Assembly: GCA_030680855.1 (NCBI GenBank)
Contig: JAUXUN010000014.1
Location: 1-56,461, forward strand
Reading direction: 5' to 3'
Origin: Aestuariivirga sp.
Lineage (GTDB): Bacteria > Pseudomonadota > Alphaproteobacteria > Rhizobiales > Aestuariivirgaceae
DNA: 56,461 nucleotides
The position numbers and the translations under genes were made by a program. The first letter of the stretch is position 1, and each line of letters starts with the position of its first letter. Below the pieces are notes generated by a model that was not told the origin of the DNA, ran no database searches, and saw nothing but the letters and a program-made list of their open reading frames with translations. Positions 10,429 to 18,161 of this stretch are shown here, in pieces.

Positions 10429-11352
10429 ATGCTGCGATATGTCCTTCGGCGGTTGCTGACCGCTATTCCAACCCTCTTCGTGATCGTGACGCTTGCGTTT
10501 TTCCTGATGCGTGTGGCCCCTGGCGGCCCTTTCAACCAGGAGAAGGGGCTTAACCCCGTCATCAAGGCCAACCTTGAGCGGGTTTTTCACCTCGATGAAC
10601 CCCTTTGGAAGCAGTTCCTGTTTTATCTGCAGAACCTGCTGCGCGGAGACTTCGGCCCCAGTTACAATTTGCCGGATTTTACCGTAGGAGAAATGCTGTA
10701 CGACGGCCTGAAGGTTTCGGCGCAAATCGGTGGCTATGCGCTTTTGTTGGCATTGATTTTTGGAACCGCGCTTGGCGTTGTGGCCGCTCTCAATCAAAAT
10801 CGGGGAAGTGATTACGCCGTTGTCGCACTCGCCACAGCAGGAAGTACCATTCCGACATTTGTCATAGCGCCTCTGTTCCAGCTTTTCTTCGCTTTAACCC
10901 TTCACTGGTTTCCTGTTGGTGGCTGGGGCGGGGGAGCTTTTGTCAACAAGGTAGGCCCGGTCCTTACTCTTATGCTGCCGCAGCTTGCAATCGTCGCCCG
11001 CCTCATGCGCGGCAGCATGATTGAATCATTGCACGCCCATCACATACGAACAGCGCGGGCTTTGGGCCTTTCTGACTTTGCAGTCGTTGTTAAACACGCA
11101 ATGCGCGGAGCCATGCTGCCGATTGTGTCCTATGCGGGCCCGGCTGCGGCTGCACTTATGACAGGTTCGGTCATTGTTGAAACGATATTCCAAATTCCCG
11201 GCATTGGGCGCTATTTTGTCGACGGAGCCCTGAATCGCGACTACACGCTGGTGATGGGAACCGTGGTGCTTATCGCCATCTTCACCGTCCTGTTCAACCT
11301 CATCGTCGACATTCTCTACGCCGTCATTGACCCGCGGGTGCGTTATGACTGA
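10429..11352 (+). CDS. oppB: Oligopeptide ABC transporter permease OppB
   Basis: Inner-membrane permease of 307 residues with six predicted helices and the classic N-terminus MLRYVLRRLLTAIPTLFVIV. The EAA coupling loop that contacts the ATPase is around HHIRTARALGLSDFAVVVKH, and the conserved IFQIPGIGRYFVDGAL lies near the C-terminus. AGGGGA precedes the ATG. The stop overlaps the start of the next permease gene by eight bases (ATGACTGA), implying translational coupling. Confidence 0.92.
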   Translation: MLRYVLRRLLTAIPTLFVIVTLAFFLMRVAPGGPFNQEKGLNPVIKANLERVFHLDEPLWKQFLFYLQNLLRGDFGPSYNLPDFTVGEMLYDGLKVSAQIGGYALLLALIFGTALGVVAALNQNRGSDYAVVALATAGSTIPTFVIAPLFQLFFALTLHWFPVGGWGGGAFVNKVGPVLTLMLPQLAIVARLMRGSMIESLHAHHIRTARALGLSDFAVVVKHAMRGAMLPIVSYAGPAAAALMTGSVIVETIFQIPGIGRYFVDGALNRDYTLVMGTVVLIAIFTVLFNLIVDILYAVIDPRVRYD

Positions 11353-12469
11353 TGTCCCGATGAGCCCTGTGCCCGCCGAAAAAGGCCGCTCGCTCTGGGC
11401 CGATGCCTGGGCCCGGCTGAAGGCCAACCGTGCCGCCCTGTGGAGCGCCTGGTATCTTGTCTTCATGGCCTTGCTCTGCGTCTTCGGCCCTTGGTTCACC
11501 CCGCACCAGTTCACCACCATCTACCAGGACTATAACCGTGTTCCGCCAAGCTTTTCCGCCTATCCAAAGCCGGGCATGATTGACCTGGCGGTCAGGGACG
11601 CCGTGCAGCGGGCGCGGGTGCAGCTTGCCGGATGGGAGGAGAAAGACGGGAAAATTCTCATTACCATCACTTCCGCCAAGCCCATCGACGAGCGCATGAC
11701 CCGCTACATCGACCGTTCGAGCGTGTTCGAGGAAACGCAAGTCGTTCAAAAATCCGCTGACAGCCTGAAGCTTGTGATGAGCACCTCGTTGGAAAAGCAG
11801 TATTTCTTCTTCGGCACCGATAATTCCGGCCGTGACATGCTCACCCGCACCCTGATGGCCGGGCGGGTTTCCCTGGCCATTGGCCTTCTCGCGGGACTTG
11901 TGGCCGTGGTGATTGGCGTTCTCTATGGCGCCTCCGCCGGCTTCATCGGCGGCAAGACCGATGAAGTCATGATGCGCATTGTGGATATACTGTACGCGCT
12001 GCCCTTCATCTTCTTCGTCATCATGCTGGTGGTTTTCTTTGGCCGGAATTTCGTCCTGATGTTTCTGGCGGTCGGCGCCGTGCTCTGGCTTGATATGGCT
12101 CGAATCGTGCGCGGCCAGGCCCTCTCCATCAAGCGCCAGGAATACGTCCAGGCCGCCGAAGCGCTTGGCGTAAACCATTGGGGCATCCTGATCCGCCATA
12201 TCGTTCCAAACCTTCTAGGGCCAGTGGTCATTTACATGACCTTGCTGGTGCCCCAGGTGATCATTCTCGAAAGCTTCCTGTCCTATCTCGGCCTTGGCGT
12301 ACAGGAGCCCATGTCGAGCTGGGGCGTGATGATCTCGCAGGGCGCCAAGAACATGCCGTCCGCCAACTGGCTGATTGCCATTCCCTCCTTCTTTCTCACC
12401 ACCACGCTCTTTGCCCTGAACTTCATCGGCGATGGCCTGCGTGATGCGCTTGACCCGAAGGACCGCTGA
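11345..12469 (+). CDS. oppC: Oligopeptide ABC transporter permease OppC, with enlarged periplasmic segment
   Basis: Second permease subunit, 374 residues from the ATG at 11345, chosen because it overlaps the oppB stop. Membrane helix 1 (about 30-48) is followed by about 100 residues outside the membrane before the conserved FFGTDNSGRDMLTR motif and the five remaining helices. The EAA loop is around QEYVQAAEALGVNHWGILIR. E. coli OppC is about 300 residues, so the extra length lies in this periplasmic segment, which would face the binding protein. The next gene follows after one base. Confidence 0.9.
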   Translation: MTDVPMSPVPAEKGRSLWADAWARLKANRAALWSAWYLVFMALLCVFGPWFTPHQFTTIYQDYNRVPPSFSAYPKPGMIDLAVRDAVQRARVQLAGWEEKDGKILITITSAKPIDERMTRYIDRSSVFEETQVVQKSADSLKLVMSTSLEKQYFFFGTDNSGRDMLTRTLMAGRVSLAIGLLAGLVAVVIGVLYGASAGFIGGKTDEVMMRIVDILYALPFIFFVIMLVVFFGRNFVLMFLAVGAVLWLDMARIVRGQALSIKRQEYVQAAEALGVNHWGILIRHIVPNLLGPVVIYMTLLVPQVIILESFLSYLGLGVQEPMSSWGVMISQGAKNMPSANWLIAIPSFFLTTTLFALNFIGDGLRDALDPKDR

Positions 12470-12470
12470 G

Positions 12471-14060
12471 ATGAAAGACAGCATCCTCACCCTCAAGAAC
12501 ATCAAGGTGAATTTCAGAACCCTGGATGGCATCGTCGAGGCGGTCAAAGGCGTGAACCTTGATGTGAAAGCCGGCGAAACCGTCGCCATCGTGGGCGAGT
12601 CCGGCTCCGGCAAAAGCCAGCTGATGATGGGAACCATGGGGCTTCTGGCCTCAAACGGCACGATCACCGGCGAGGCAAGTTACCGGGGCACAAATCTCAT
12701 AGGCTTGCCCAAGCAGGAGCTTAACACCATTCGCGGGCGGAAGATTGCGATGATCTTCCAGGAGCCCATGACCTCGCTCGATCCGCTCTATACCATCGGC
12801 AATCAGCTCATCGAACCCATCATGCATCACCAGAAAATCGGTTGGGATGCCGCCAATGCCCACGCCATCGAAATGCTGAACCTGGTCAAGATTACCGAAC
12901 CCAAACGGCGCATGGAGTCCTACCCCCATGAAATGTCCGGCGGCCAGCGTCAGCGGGTGATGAACGCCATGGCGCTTGCCAACGGCCCCGATCTTCTCAT
13001 TGCCGACGAGCCCACAACGGCGCTTGACGTCACCATCCAGCTCGAAATTCTTGAACTCATGGTTGGGCTGCAACTGCGCCTCGGCATGAGCATGATCTTC
13101 ATCACCCATAACCTCAATATCCTGCGCCTTGTCGCCGACCGCATCATGGTGATGCGCTATGGCGAAGTGGTGGAAGAGGGCGAGTTAAAGAAAGTTTTGA
13201 AGCATCCCAGTCACCCCTACACCAAGGCGCTGATTGATGCGGAACCCTCGGGCCGCAAGGCACCGCCCGCCGCCAAGGCGCCAAAAATCCTCGACGGCAC
13301 CAATGTCTCGGTGACCTTCGGAATCGGCGGCGGATTTCTCGCAGGACCGCCCCTGCTGCTCAAGGCCGTTGACCGGGTTTCCGTAGTCCTGAAACAGGGG
13401 CAGACCATTGGCATCGTGGGCGAATCTGGTTCCGGAAAATCGACTCTCGCCCGCGCCCTGCTGCGCCTCCTGCCCAGTGAAGGGGCAATCACCTTTGAAG
13501 GCCGGGACATCGCAAGGCTGAGCAAGGAAGAAATGCGCCCATTGCGAAAGCAAATCCAGATTGTGCTGCAGGATCCGTTTGGTTCCCTCTCGCCGCGCCT
13601 GACCGCGGGACAGATTGTCACCGAAGGCCTGCTGGTGCATGAGCCTTCGATCACGGCAAGGGAGCGCGACGCCCGGGCGGTACAGGCGCTGGAAGAAGTG
13701 CAACTCGATCCAAAGCTGCGCAATCGCTACCCCCATGAATTTTCCGGTGGCCAGCGCCAGCGCATCGCCATTGCCCGCGCCATTATCTTGAAGCCGCGGC
13801 TCATCGTCTTGGACGAGCCGACCTCAGCCCTTGATCGCCAGGTGCAGGGCCAGATCATCGAGCTCCTGCGCGACCTGCAGATCAGGAACAATCTGTCCTA
13901 TCTCTTCATCAGCCATGACCTTGCTGTCGTGCGCGCCATGGCCGACCACATCATGGTCATGAAGGATGGCCGCCTGGTGGAGCAGGGCACCCCTGACGAA
14001 ATTCTGGAAAACCCGCGCGAGGACTACACCAAGCGCCTGATGGCCGCGGCCTTTGCGTAG
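12471..14060 (+). CDS. Fused OppD-OppF dual ATPase of the peptide ABC transporter
   Basis: Two nucleotide-binding domains in one chain of 529 residues. Domain 1 (about 1-265) has Walker A GESGSGKS, signature MSGGQRQRV and Walker [13 protein letters not shown]. Domain 2 (about 275-529) has [18 protein letters not shown] and [12 protein letters not shown]. The oligopeptide-transporter C-terminal extension of domain 1 ([10 protein letters not shown], near residue 244) is retained, but I see no clear iron-sulfur cysteine cluster there. The start is the ATG at 12471, one base after the oppC stop. Fused OppDF proteins are common in alphaproteobacteria. With the three genes before it this completes an importer. 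Confidence 0.92.
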   Translation: MKDSILTLKNIKVNFRTLDGIVEAVKGVNLDVKAGETVAIVGESGSGKSQLMMGTMGLLASNGTITGEASYRGTNLIGLPKQELNTIRGRKIAMIFQEPMTSLDPLYTIGNQLIEPIMHHQKIGWDAANAHAIEMLNLVKITEPKRRMESYPHEMSGGQRQRVMNAMALANGPDLLIADEPTTALDVTIQLEILELMVGLQLRLGMSMIFITHNLNILRLVADRIMVMRYGEVVEEGELKKVLKHPSHPYTKALIDAEPSGRKAPPAAKAPKILDGTNVSVTFGIGGGFLAGPPLLLKAVDRVSVVLKQGQTIGIVGESGSGKSTLARALLRLLPSEGAITFEGRDIARLSKEEMRPLRKQIQIVLQDPFGSLSPRLTAGQIVTEGLLVHEPSITARERDARAVQALEEVQLDPKLRNRYPHEFSGGQRQRIAIARAIILKPRLIVLDEPTSALDRQVQGQIIELLRDLQIRNNLSYLFISHDLAVVRAMADHIMVMKDGRLVEQGTPDEILENPREDYTKRLMAAAFA

Positions 14061-14186
14061 AAGTTGCAAATCGATCACGACAGCATCGTAACTGCCACTA
14101 TTCCCATTGAGAAATTGAATCCACTTTTCTGTTCTGGTGATACGGGGATTAGAATCGGGGAATGTTAGTATTGAAAGGAATGCCAA

Positions 14187-14480
14187 GTGAATTATCCAAC
14201 AGTTACCGTAAGTGTTCATTTTCTTACGAGTGAGGAAGGGGGACGGACTTCTGCAACCCCTCCGGATAAGTTGCACTGCATGTTTGATTTGCAGGGCAAA
14301 TATTATGATTGTCGTATTCTCCTTGATTCCGTAGGTTCGGTTTTGCCAGGTCAAACGGTTACAGCTCCATTGATTTTTATTGACCCCGAGACGATCATTC
14401 CCAAGCTTGTAGTAGGCTTGAAATTCAATCTTCATGATCCTCGGCTCATTGCGACAGGCACTGTCATGAAGATTGCATAA
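14187..14480 (+). CDS. Small orphan protein resembling elongation factor Tu domain 3
   Basis: A 97-residue protein starting at GTG, with AAAGGA seven bases upstream. It lines up by eye with the beta-barrel domain 3 of EF-Tu: VSVHFLTSEEGGR matches the EVYILSKDEGGR region, VLPGQTVTAPLIFIDP matches the VMPGDNIKMVVTLIHP region, and GLKFNLHDPRLIATGTVMKI matches the end of the domain. There is no GTPase domain and none is encoded nearby. Its base composition is visibly poorer in G and C than its neighbours, suggesting acquisition from elsewhere. It stands alone between the opp operon and a repeat element. A role in translation is not implied; barrel-only relatives are uncharacterised as far as I know. 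Confidence 0.6.
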   Translation: MNYPTVTVSVHFLTSEEGGRTSATPPDKLHCMFDLQGKYYDCRILLDSVGSVLPGQTVTAPLIFIDPETIIPKLVVGLKFNLHDPRLIATGTVMKIA

Positions 14481-14552
14481 CCCCGGTCAAAGCATGACAC
14501 TGCAGTCCGGTGAGGAACTTAGCGGCAGTGACCGTTTTTAACTCTTGCTCAC

Positions 14553-14648
14553 ACTCTCCATGGTCGGGCTTGACCCGACCACCCAGACTTTCAACATCCG
14601 TTGTGGCTGAATAACTGGTTGGTCGGGTCGAGCCCGACCATGGAGAGT
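14553..14648. repeat. 28-bp inverted repeat pair, each arm itself a hairpin
   Basis: Arms at 14553-14580 and 14621-14648 are reverse complements with one mismatch, 40 bp apart. Each arm contains a smaller palindrome, GGTCGGG-N5-CCCGACC. The inner flank begins ACCCAGACTT, recalling ACCCAGACTC in the element at 15505. It lies in the 281-bp gap between two small genes. Confidence 0.75.
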
Positions 14649-14761
14649 GGGGGAGGCGGCAGTCAGTACGATGAACAAATATCCGATATGCCCACTTGAC
14701 ACTATATTCCTAGCATGTCATATGTGTTCCTGTTTTGTTCTCTGTGCAGGATAGGAACCGC

Positions 14762-15460
14762 ATGAACTGGAAGAGGGACTTCAACTGGGCCGGGGCCGTC
14801 GAGCTTAACCGGGAAGCGCTCAATCGCATCGTTGCAGCCCTGTTCGCCATGCTGGGGCTTGACGGCACGGATAAGGTTTCGCGGATTCCTCCCAAACTCC
14901 ACCGGGCGGTGCTGCAGGTGCTCCGTCCCGCCGAATCCGCCGTGCGCCGCCTGATTGTCATTGCGGCCCGGGGTATCGTGGTGAAGCTTGTGCCTTCACG
15001 ACCGATGCCCAAGGGGCACAGGATCGTAAAAGGTGGCGCAAGCAGGCTCCCCGCCTTCCGGCTCTTTGATCCCCGGAAAAGCTTCCCGGAGCTGCGCCAG
15101 CGCCGAGTCACGTACGCGAAGAATCCCCCGCGCATCCATGTCTTCCCTTATGATTCCATGGTGGCGGTCCCACAGCCTGCCGCTGTTCCCCCGGCGCCGC
15201 CCGATGGCCTTGTCAATGGCGCGCGAATTACCCGGAGGCTCCAGGCCCTCAAATCCGCCCTTGACGACCTGCCGCGCCAGGCCAAGCGTCTGGTGCGGGC
15301 AACGGCCAGGCGGGAAAAGGTGCCACGCCTGAGGTTCCAGTCGCCGCTCCGGCCCGGCCAACCTCCCGGCCACCGGAAGAAACCCATTCACGAGATCGAT
15401 GAAATCCTCGCCGAATGCCATGGCCTTGCCCGCTGGGCCATGGAGCCCGACACAAGCTGA
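14762..15460 (+). CDS. Conserved basic protein of unknown function (Hyphomicrobiales type)
   Basis: 232 residues, rich in Arg and Pro, with no signal peptide or membrane segment. Recognisable blocks are RAVLQVLRPAESAVRRLIVI, KLVPSRPMPKG, PPRIHVFP and the C-terminal HEIDEILAECHGLARWAM. I recall similar proteins in several Rhizobiales genomes, all unassigned; that is memory, not a search. The start at 14762 (MNWKRDFNW) is preferred over 14735, which would add nine residues. It sits between two repeat elements and has no operon partner. The basic character would suit nucleic acid binding, but nothing shows this directly. Confidence 0.6.
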   Translation: MNWKRDFNWAGAVELNREALNRIVAALFAMLGLDGTDKVSRIPPKLHRAVLQVLRPAESAVRRLIVIAARGIVVKLVPSRPMPKGHRIVKGGASRLPAFRLFDPRKSFPELRQRRVTYAKNPPRIHVFPYDSMVAVPQPAAVPPAPPDGLVNGARITRRLQALKSALDDLPRQAKRLVRATARREKVPRLRFQSPLRPGQPPGHRKKPIHEIDEILAECHGLARWAMEPDTS

Positions 15461-15504
15461 GGCATAAATCATCCGTAGACGGATGAATATGGCTGCCACC
15501 CACT

Positions 15505-15619
15505 TCTGTCATCCCGGCGAAAGCCGGGACCCAGACTCATGACCAATGCACATTTTGAAAGCCTGGGCCCCGACTTGCGTCGGGGTGACAGAAATTAAGA
15601 GAGCTTTCGCCGGAATGAC
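15505..15619. repeat. Intergenic inverted-repeat element plus a partial third copy
   Basis: Arms at about 15505-15536 and 15561-15592 are imperfect reverse complements, both reading TCTGTCA(T/C)CCCG(G/A)CG from the outside. Each arm holds a small hairpin (CCCGGC-GAAA-GCCGGG in the first). A further partial copy (GCTTTCGCCGGAATGAC) is at 15603-15619. Short palindromic elements of this kind are frequent between alphaproteobacterial genes. It lies between the convergent basic-protein gene and the Anbu operon end, so it may also act as a bidirectional terminator. Confidence 0.7.
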
Positions 15620-15631
15620 GGAACTGGGATT

Positions 15632-16369
15632 TTAAATATCAAACGCCTCAATATTTTGAAACGCCGCCCGCAAGGCTTTCGACCATTCCGATGACAGCAT
15701 TTTGAAATAGGGATCATCCTGCCCAATGCGCTTGGTGTGCTCCAGCTTCAGCGTGTTGATTTCATAGGTCAGCATGTCGATGGGCAGCCCCACGCTCAGA
15801 TTCGACCGCAGGGTTGAGTCAAACGACAGGAGAACCAGTTTCGCCGCATCGCCGAGCTTCATCGATGTCTGGGCCACGCGGTCAAGGATGGGTTTGCCAT
15901 ACTTGTGCTCGCCGATCTGGAAGAACGGCGTATCCGTGGATGCTTCAATGAAGTTGCCCTCCGCATAGAGCTGGAACAATCTCGGGCGTTCCCGCCCGAT
16001 TTGTCCGCCAAAGATATAGCTCGAAGCAAACGCATCACTCGTCGGCGAAAGCGCCTCGCCTTCGATTTTTTTGACCTCGCGGATGGCGCGCCCCACAATC
16101 CGCACCGCCTGGAACATGGTCTTGGCGGCGAAGAGGTTTTCGTCTGCGGATTTGTTCTTTTTGGACTTGGTGCCTTCGGTGAGAAGGCTGACAACGGCTT
16201 GCGTCACCGCGAGATTGCCGGCGGTCAACAACACAAACAGGCTTTCACCAGGCTTCTGCCAGGTATGGAGCTTCTTGAACTTGCCGACATTATCGACCCC
16301 CGCATTGGTGCGGGTATCGGCGGCCATCACCAGGCCTTCGTCAAGCAGCATTCCCACGCAATAGGTCAT
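15632..16369 (-). CDS. Anbu proteasome-like peptidase
   Basis: 245 residues of the proteasome beta-subunit fold, Anbu family (ancestral beta subunit). After removal of Met the protein begins TYCVGMLLDEGLVMAADTR, giving the N-terminal nucleophile Thr1 and the catalytic Asp17 at the expected spacing; a lysine at 31-32 would supply the third residue. Anbu proteins assemble into open helical or ring oligomers, and their substrates are not established. It is the last gene of a four-gene operon with transglutaminase-like, alpha-E and ATP-grasp proteins, the standard Anbu neighbourhood. The longer tail compared with HslV also fits Anbu. Confidence 0.9.
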   Translation of the reverse strand: MTYCVGMLLDEGLVMAADTRTNAGVDNVGKFKKLHTWQKPGESLFVLLTAGNLAVTQAVVSLLTEGTKSKKNKSADENLFAAKTMFQAVRIVGRAIREVKKIEGEALSPTSDAFASSYIFGGQIGRERPRLFQLYAEGNFIEASTDTPFFQIGEHKYGKPILDRVAQTSMKLGDAAKLVLLSFDSTLRSNLSVGLPIDMLTYEINTLKLEHTKRIGQDDPYFKMLSSEWSKALRAAFQNIEAFDI

Positions 16370-16396
16370 TGACTATCCCAGCCGATTCTCTTTTTC

Positions 16397-17206
16397 TTAT
16401 TGTTGCGCAATTTCGACATTGACTTCCACTCTCATTTCTTCAGCACTTCCGCCCTTGCGGCTGCCCCGGATGGGGGTAATGCCGTGGGCGTCAATGCCGC
16501 CGGCAACCCTTACATAATGGTCCGTGGGGCATTTGCCGTTCGCCGGATCAAATCCCACCCAGCCCAAGTCCGGCAAAAGCGCCTCGGCCCAGGCATGGCT
16601 GGCCGTGGCCGATTCCCCGCCCTCAAGGGCCAGATAGCCCGTCACGTAGCGCGCAGGAATGCCCAGATGCCGCACTGCGCCACTGAAAATATGCGCATGG
16701 TCCTGGCACACGCCTTGCCCCGCCGCAAAAGCTTCCGCCGCCGTTGTATCCGCGTCGGTAACGCCAATCCTGTAGGAGACCGCGTTTCTGATTTCCGTCA
16801 TGAGGCCATGCAGCAGGTCCAGCTTGTCCCGGCCCTTTACATCAATCTTTTCCAGCATCGCCAGAATGGCGGGGCTAGGCCGTGTTGCCGCTGTCTGGCG
16901 CAGGAATACGGCATCGGGGGCAGGGCAGCGAAGGCCTTTCACGACCCCGGCGGCATCCTCCACGTCCACGACGCCTTCAGCGATGACGCTCATCGGGCCG
17001 TCAATGTTCTGCATTGTGACGAGATGAATGCGGTTTCCGAAGCCGTCAAGATAGGTGAGCGCGCCCTCAATTCCGGGAGCGGTGATTTTCCAGTCCACAA
17101 TCTTCTGCGCCGCGAAATTTTGCGGCGTCAGATAGAGCCGCTGCACCGAATAGCTGAGCGGCGTTTCATAGGCGTAGAATGTTTCATGGCGGATGTGAAT
17201 GCGCAT
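16397..17206 (-). CDS. Transglutaminase-like cysteine peptidase family protein (Anbu operon)
   Basis: 269 residues. An N-terminal beta domain (MRIHIRHETFYAYETPLSYS onward) precedes the transglutaminase core with a complete Cys-His-Asp triad: Cys167 in GQGVCQDHAH, His204 in ASHAWAE and Asp220 in GFDPANG. No signal peptide, so cytoplasmic. Proteins of this type could cleave or form isopeptide or amide bonds. They sit with an ATP-grasp ligase and the Anbu peptidase, which fits a cycle of peptide tagging and removal, but the reaction is unknown. It lies 27 bp from the Anbu gene and 4 bp after the alpha-E gene. Confidence 0.88.
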   Translation of the reverse strand: MRIHIRHETFYAYETPLSYSVQRLYLTPQNFAAQKIVDWKITAPGIEGALTYLDGFGNRIHLVTMQNIDGPMSVIAEGVVDVEDAAGVVKGLRCPAPDAVFLRQTAATRPSPAILAMLEKIDVKGRDKLDLLHGLMTEIRNAVSYRIGVTDADTTAAEAFAAGQGVCQDHAHIFSGAVRHLGIPARYVTGYLALEGGESATASHAWAEALLPDLGWVGFDPANGKCPTDHYVRVAGGIDAHGITPIRGSRKGGSAEEMRVEVNVEIAQQ

Positions 17207-17210
17207 CAGG

Positions 17211-18158
17211 TCACGGAAAATTATAGGTTGTTGCTATGCTTTGCGACAGGTTGTTGTTGGCCGCCATGAACTCCTGCAGGAATTCATGCAAGCCGTCCTG
17301 GAAGATCTGCTCCATGTCGCCATTTTTCAGCCGCCGATGGGTTTCCCTGGCAATCTCGTGGCAGGCATAGCGGCTGCCATAAAGTTCGCCTAATCCATCC
17401 AGCGCCAGGTTTATCCAGTTATAGGTGAAGAGCAGGGAACGCGGCATTTCCTCCTTGAGGATGAGGAACTCGGAAACCAGCCACGGCTTGTAGTGGCTGT
17501 CCTTGTAGAACCAGCGATAGGCCCGGTGGGCAGAGACCGAGCGCAGCACTTGCGCCCATTGCTGCATGTCGAGGTCGCTGCCCACATCGCTTGGCCGCGG
17601 CAGGAGTATGAAATATTTCACGTCAAGGATGCGCGCCGTGTTGTCGGCCCGTTCGATGAAATTGCCGAGCTGGCTGAAATAGTAATTGTCGGTGCGCAGC
17701 ATGGTGCCGAGCAGGGCGCCGCGAAACCCCATGGCGTGCTGCTTGATCCATTCGAGGAATTCCGGAAGCCGGTCGGAAGTAATATTTTCTGGTTCAATAT
17801 GCGCAAGCTCATTCCAGGTGGAATTGAGGCTTTCCCACACGTCGCGGGTCAGCGCGGTGCGCACCGCCCGGGCATTGTTGCGCGCCGTCTTCAGGCAGGA
17901 TTTCACGCTCGAGGAATTGCTCTCATCAAACAGCAGGAAATGAATGACCTTCGCCCCATCGATGTCCCCATGTTTTTCAGTATAGCTGTGTTCGCAGGCC
18001 GCGCTGGTAAGCGTCGAACGCCACTCGTCCCTGTGGCCTTCGATTGCCCCTGGCATCAGCGAAATGCGGTAGCCCACCTCGAGAAGCCGCGCCATGTTTT
18101 CCGCCCGCTCCACGTAGCGTGACATCCAGTAGAGCGATGCGGCGGTGCGTCCCAGCAT
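17211..18158 (-). CDS. Alpha-E domain protein (DUF403)
   Basis: 315 residues, mostly helical, beginning MLGRTAASLYWMSRYVERAENMARLLEVG, the signature opening of the alpha-E family (quoted here by its key features: R-T-A-x3-YW-x2-RYVERAEN). Further motifs are NFIERADNTARILDVKY and RWFYKDSHYKPW. The family has no proven activity and always travels with circularly permuted ATP-grasp proteins, so it probably forms a complex with that partner or shapes its substrate. Three bases separate it from the ATP-grasp gene, and four from the transglutaminase gene. Confidence 0.88.
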   Translation of the reverse strand: MLGRTAASLYWMSRYVERAENMARLLEVGYRISLMPGAIEGHRDEWRSTLTSAACEHSYTEKHGDIDGAKVIHFLLFDESNSSSVKSCLKTARNNARAVRTALTRDVWESLNSTWNELAHIEPENITSDRLPEFLEWIKQHAMGFRGALLGTMLRTDNYYFSQLGNFIERADNTARILDVKYFILLPRPSDVGSDLDMQQWAQVLRSVSAHRAYRWFYKDSHYKPWLVSEFLILKEEMPRSLLFTYNWINLALDGLGELYGSRYACHEIARETHRRLKNGDMEQIFQDGLHEFLQEFMAANNNLSQSIATTYNFP

Positions 18159-18161
18159 GCC

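Noticed and set aside
14553-14648. CRISPR array
   Set aside because: Only two arms in opposite orientation and one 40-bp spacer; no further repeats and no cas genes.
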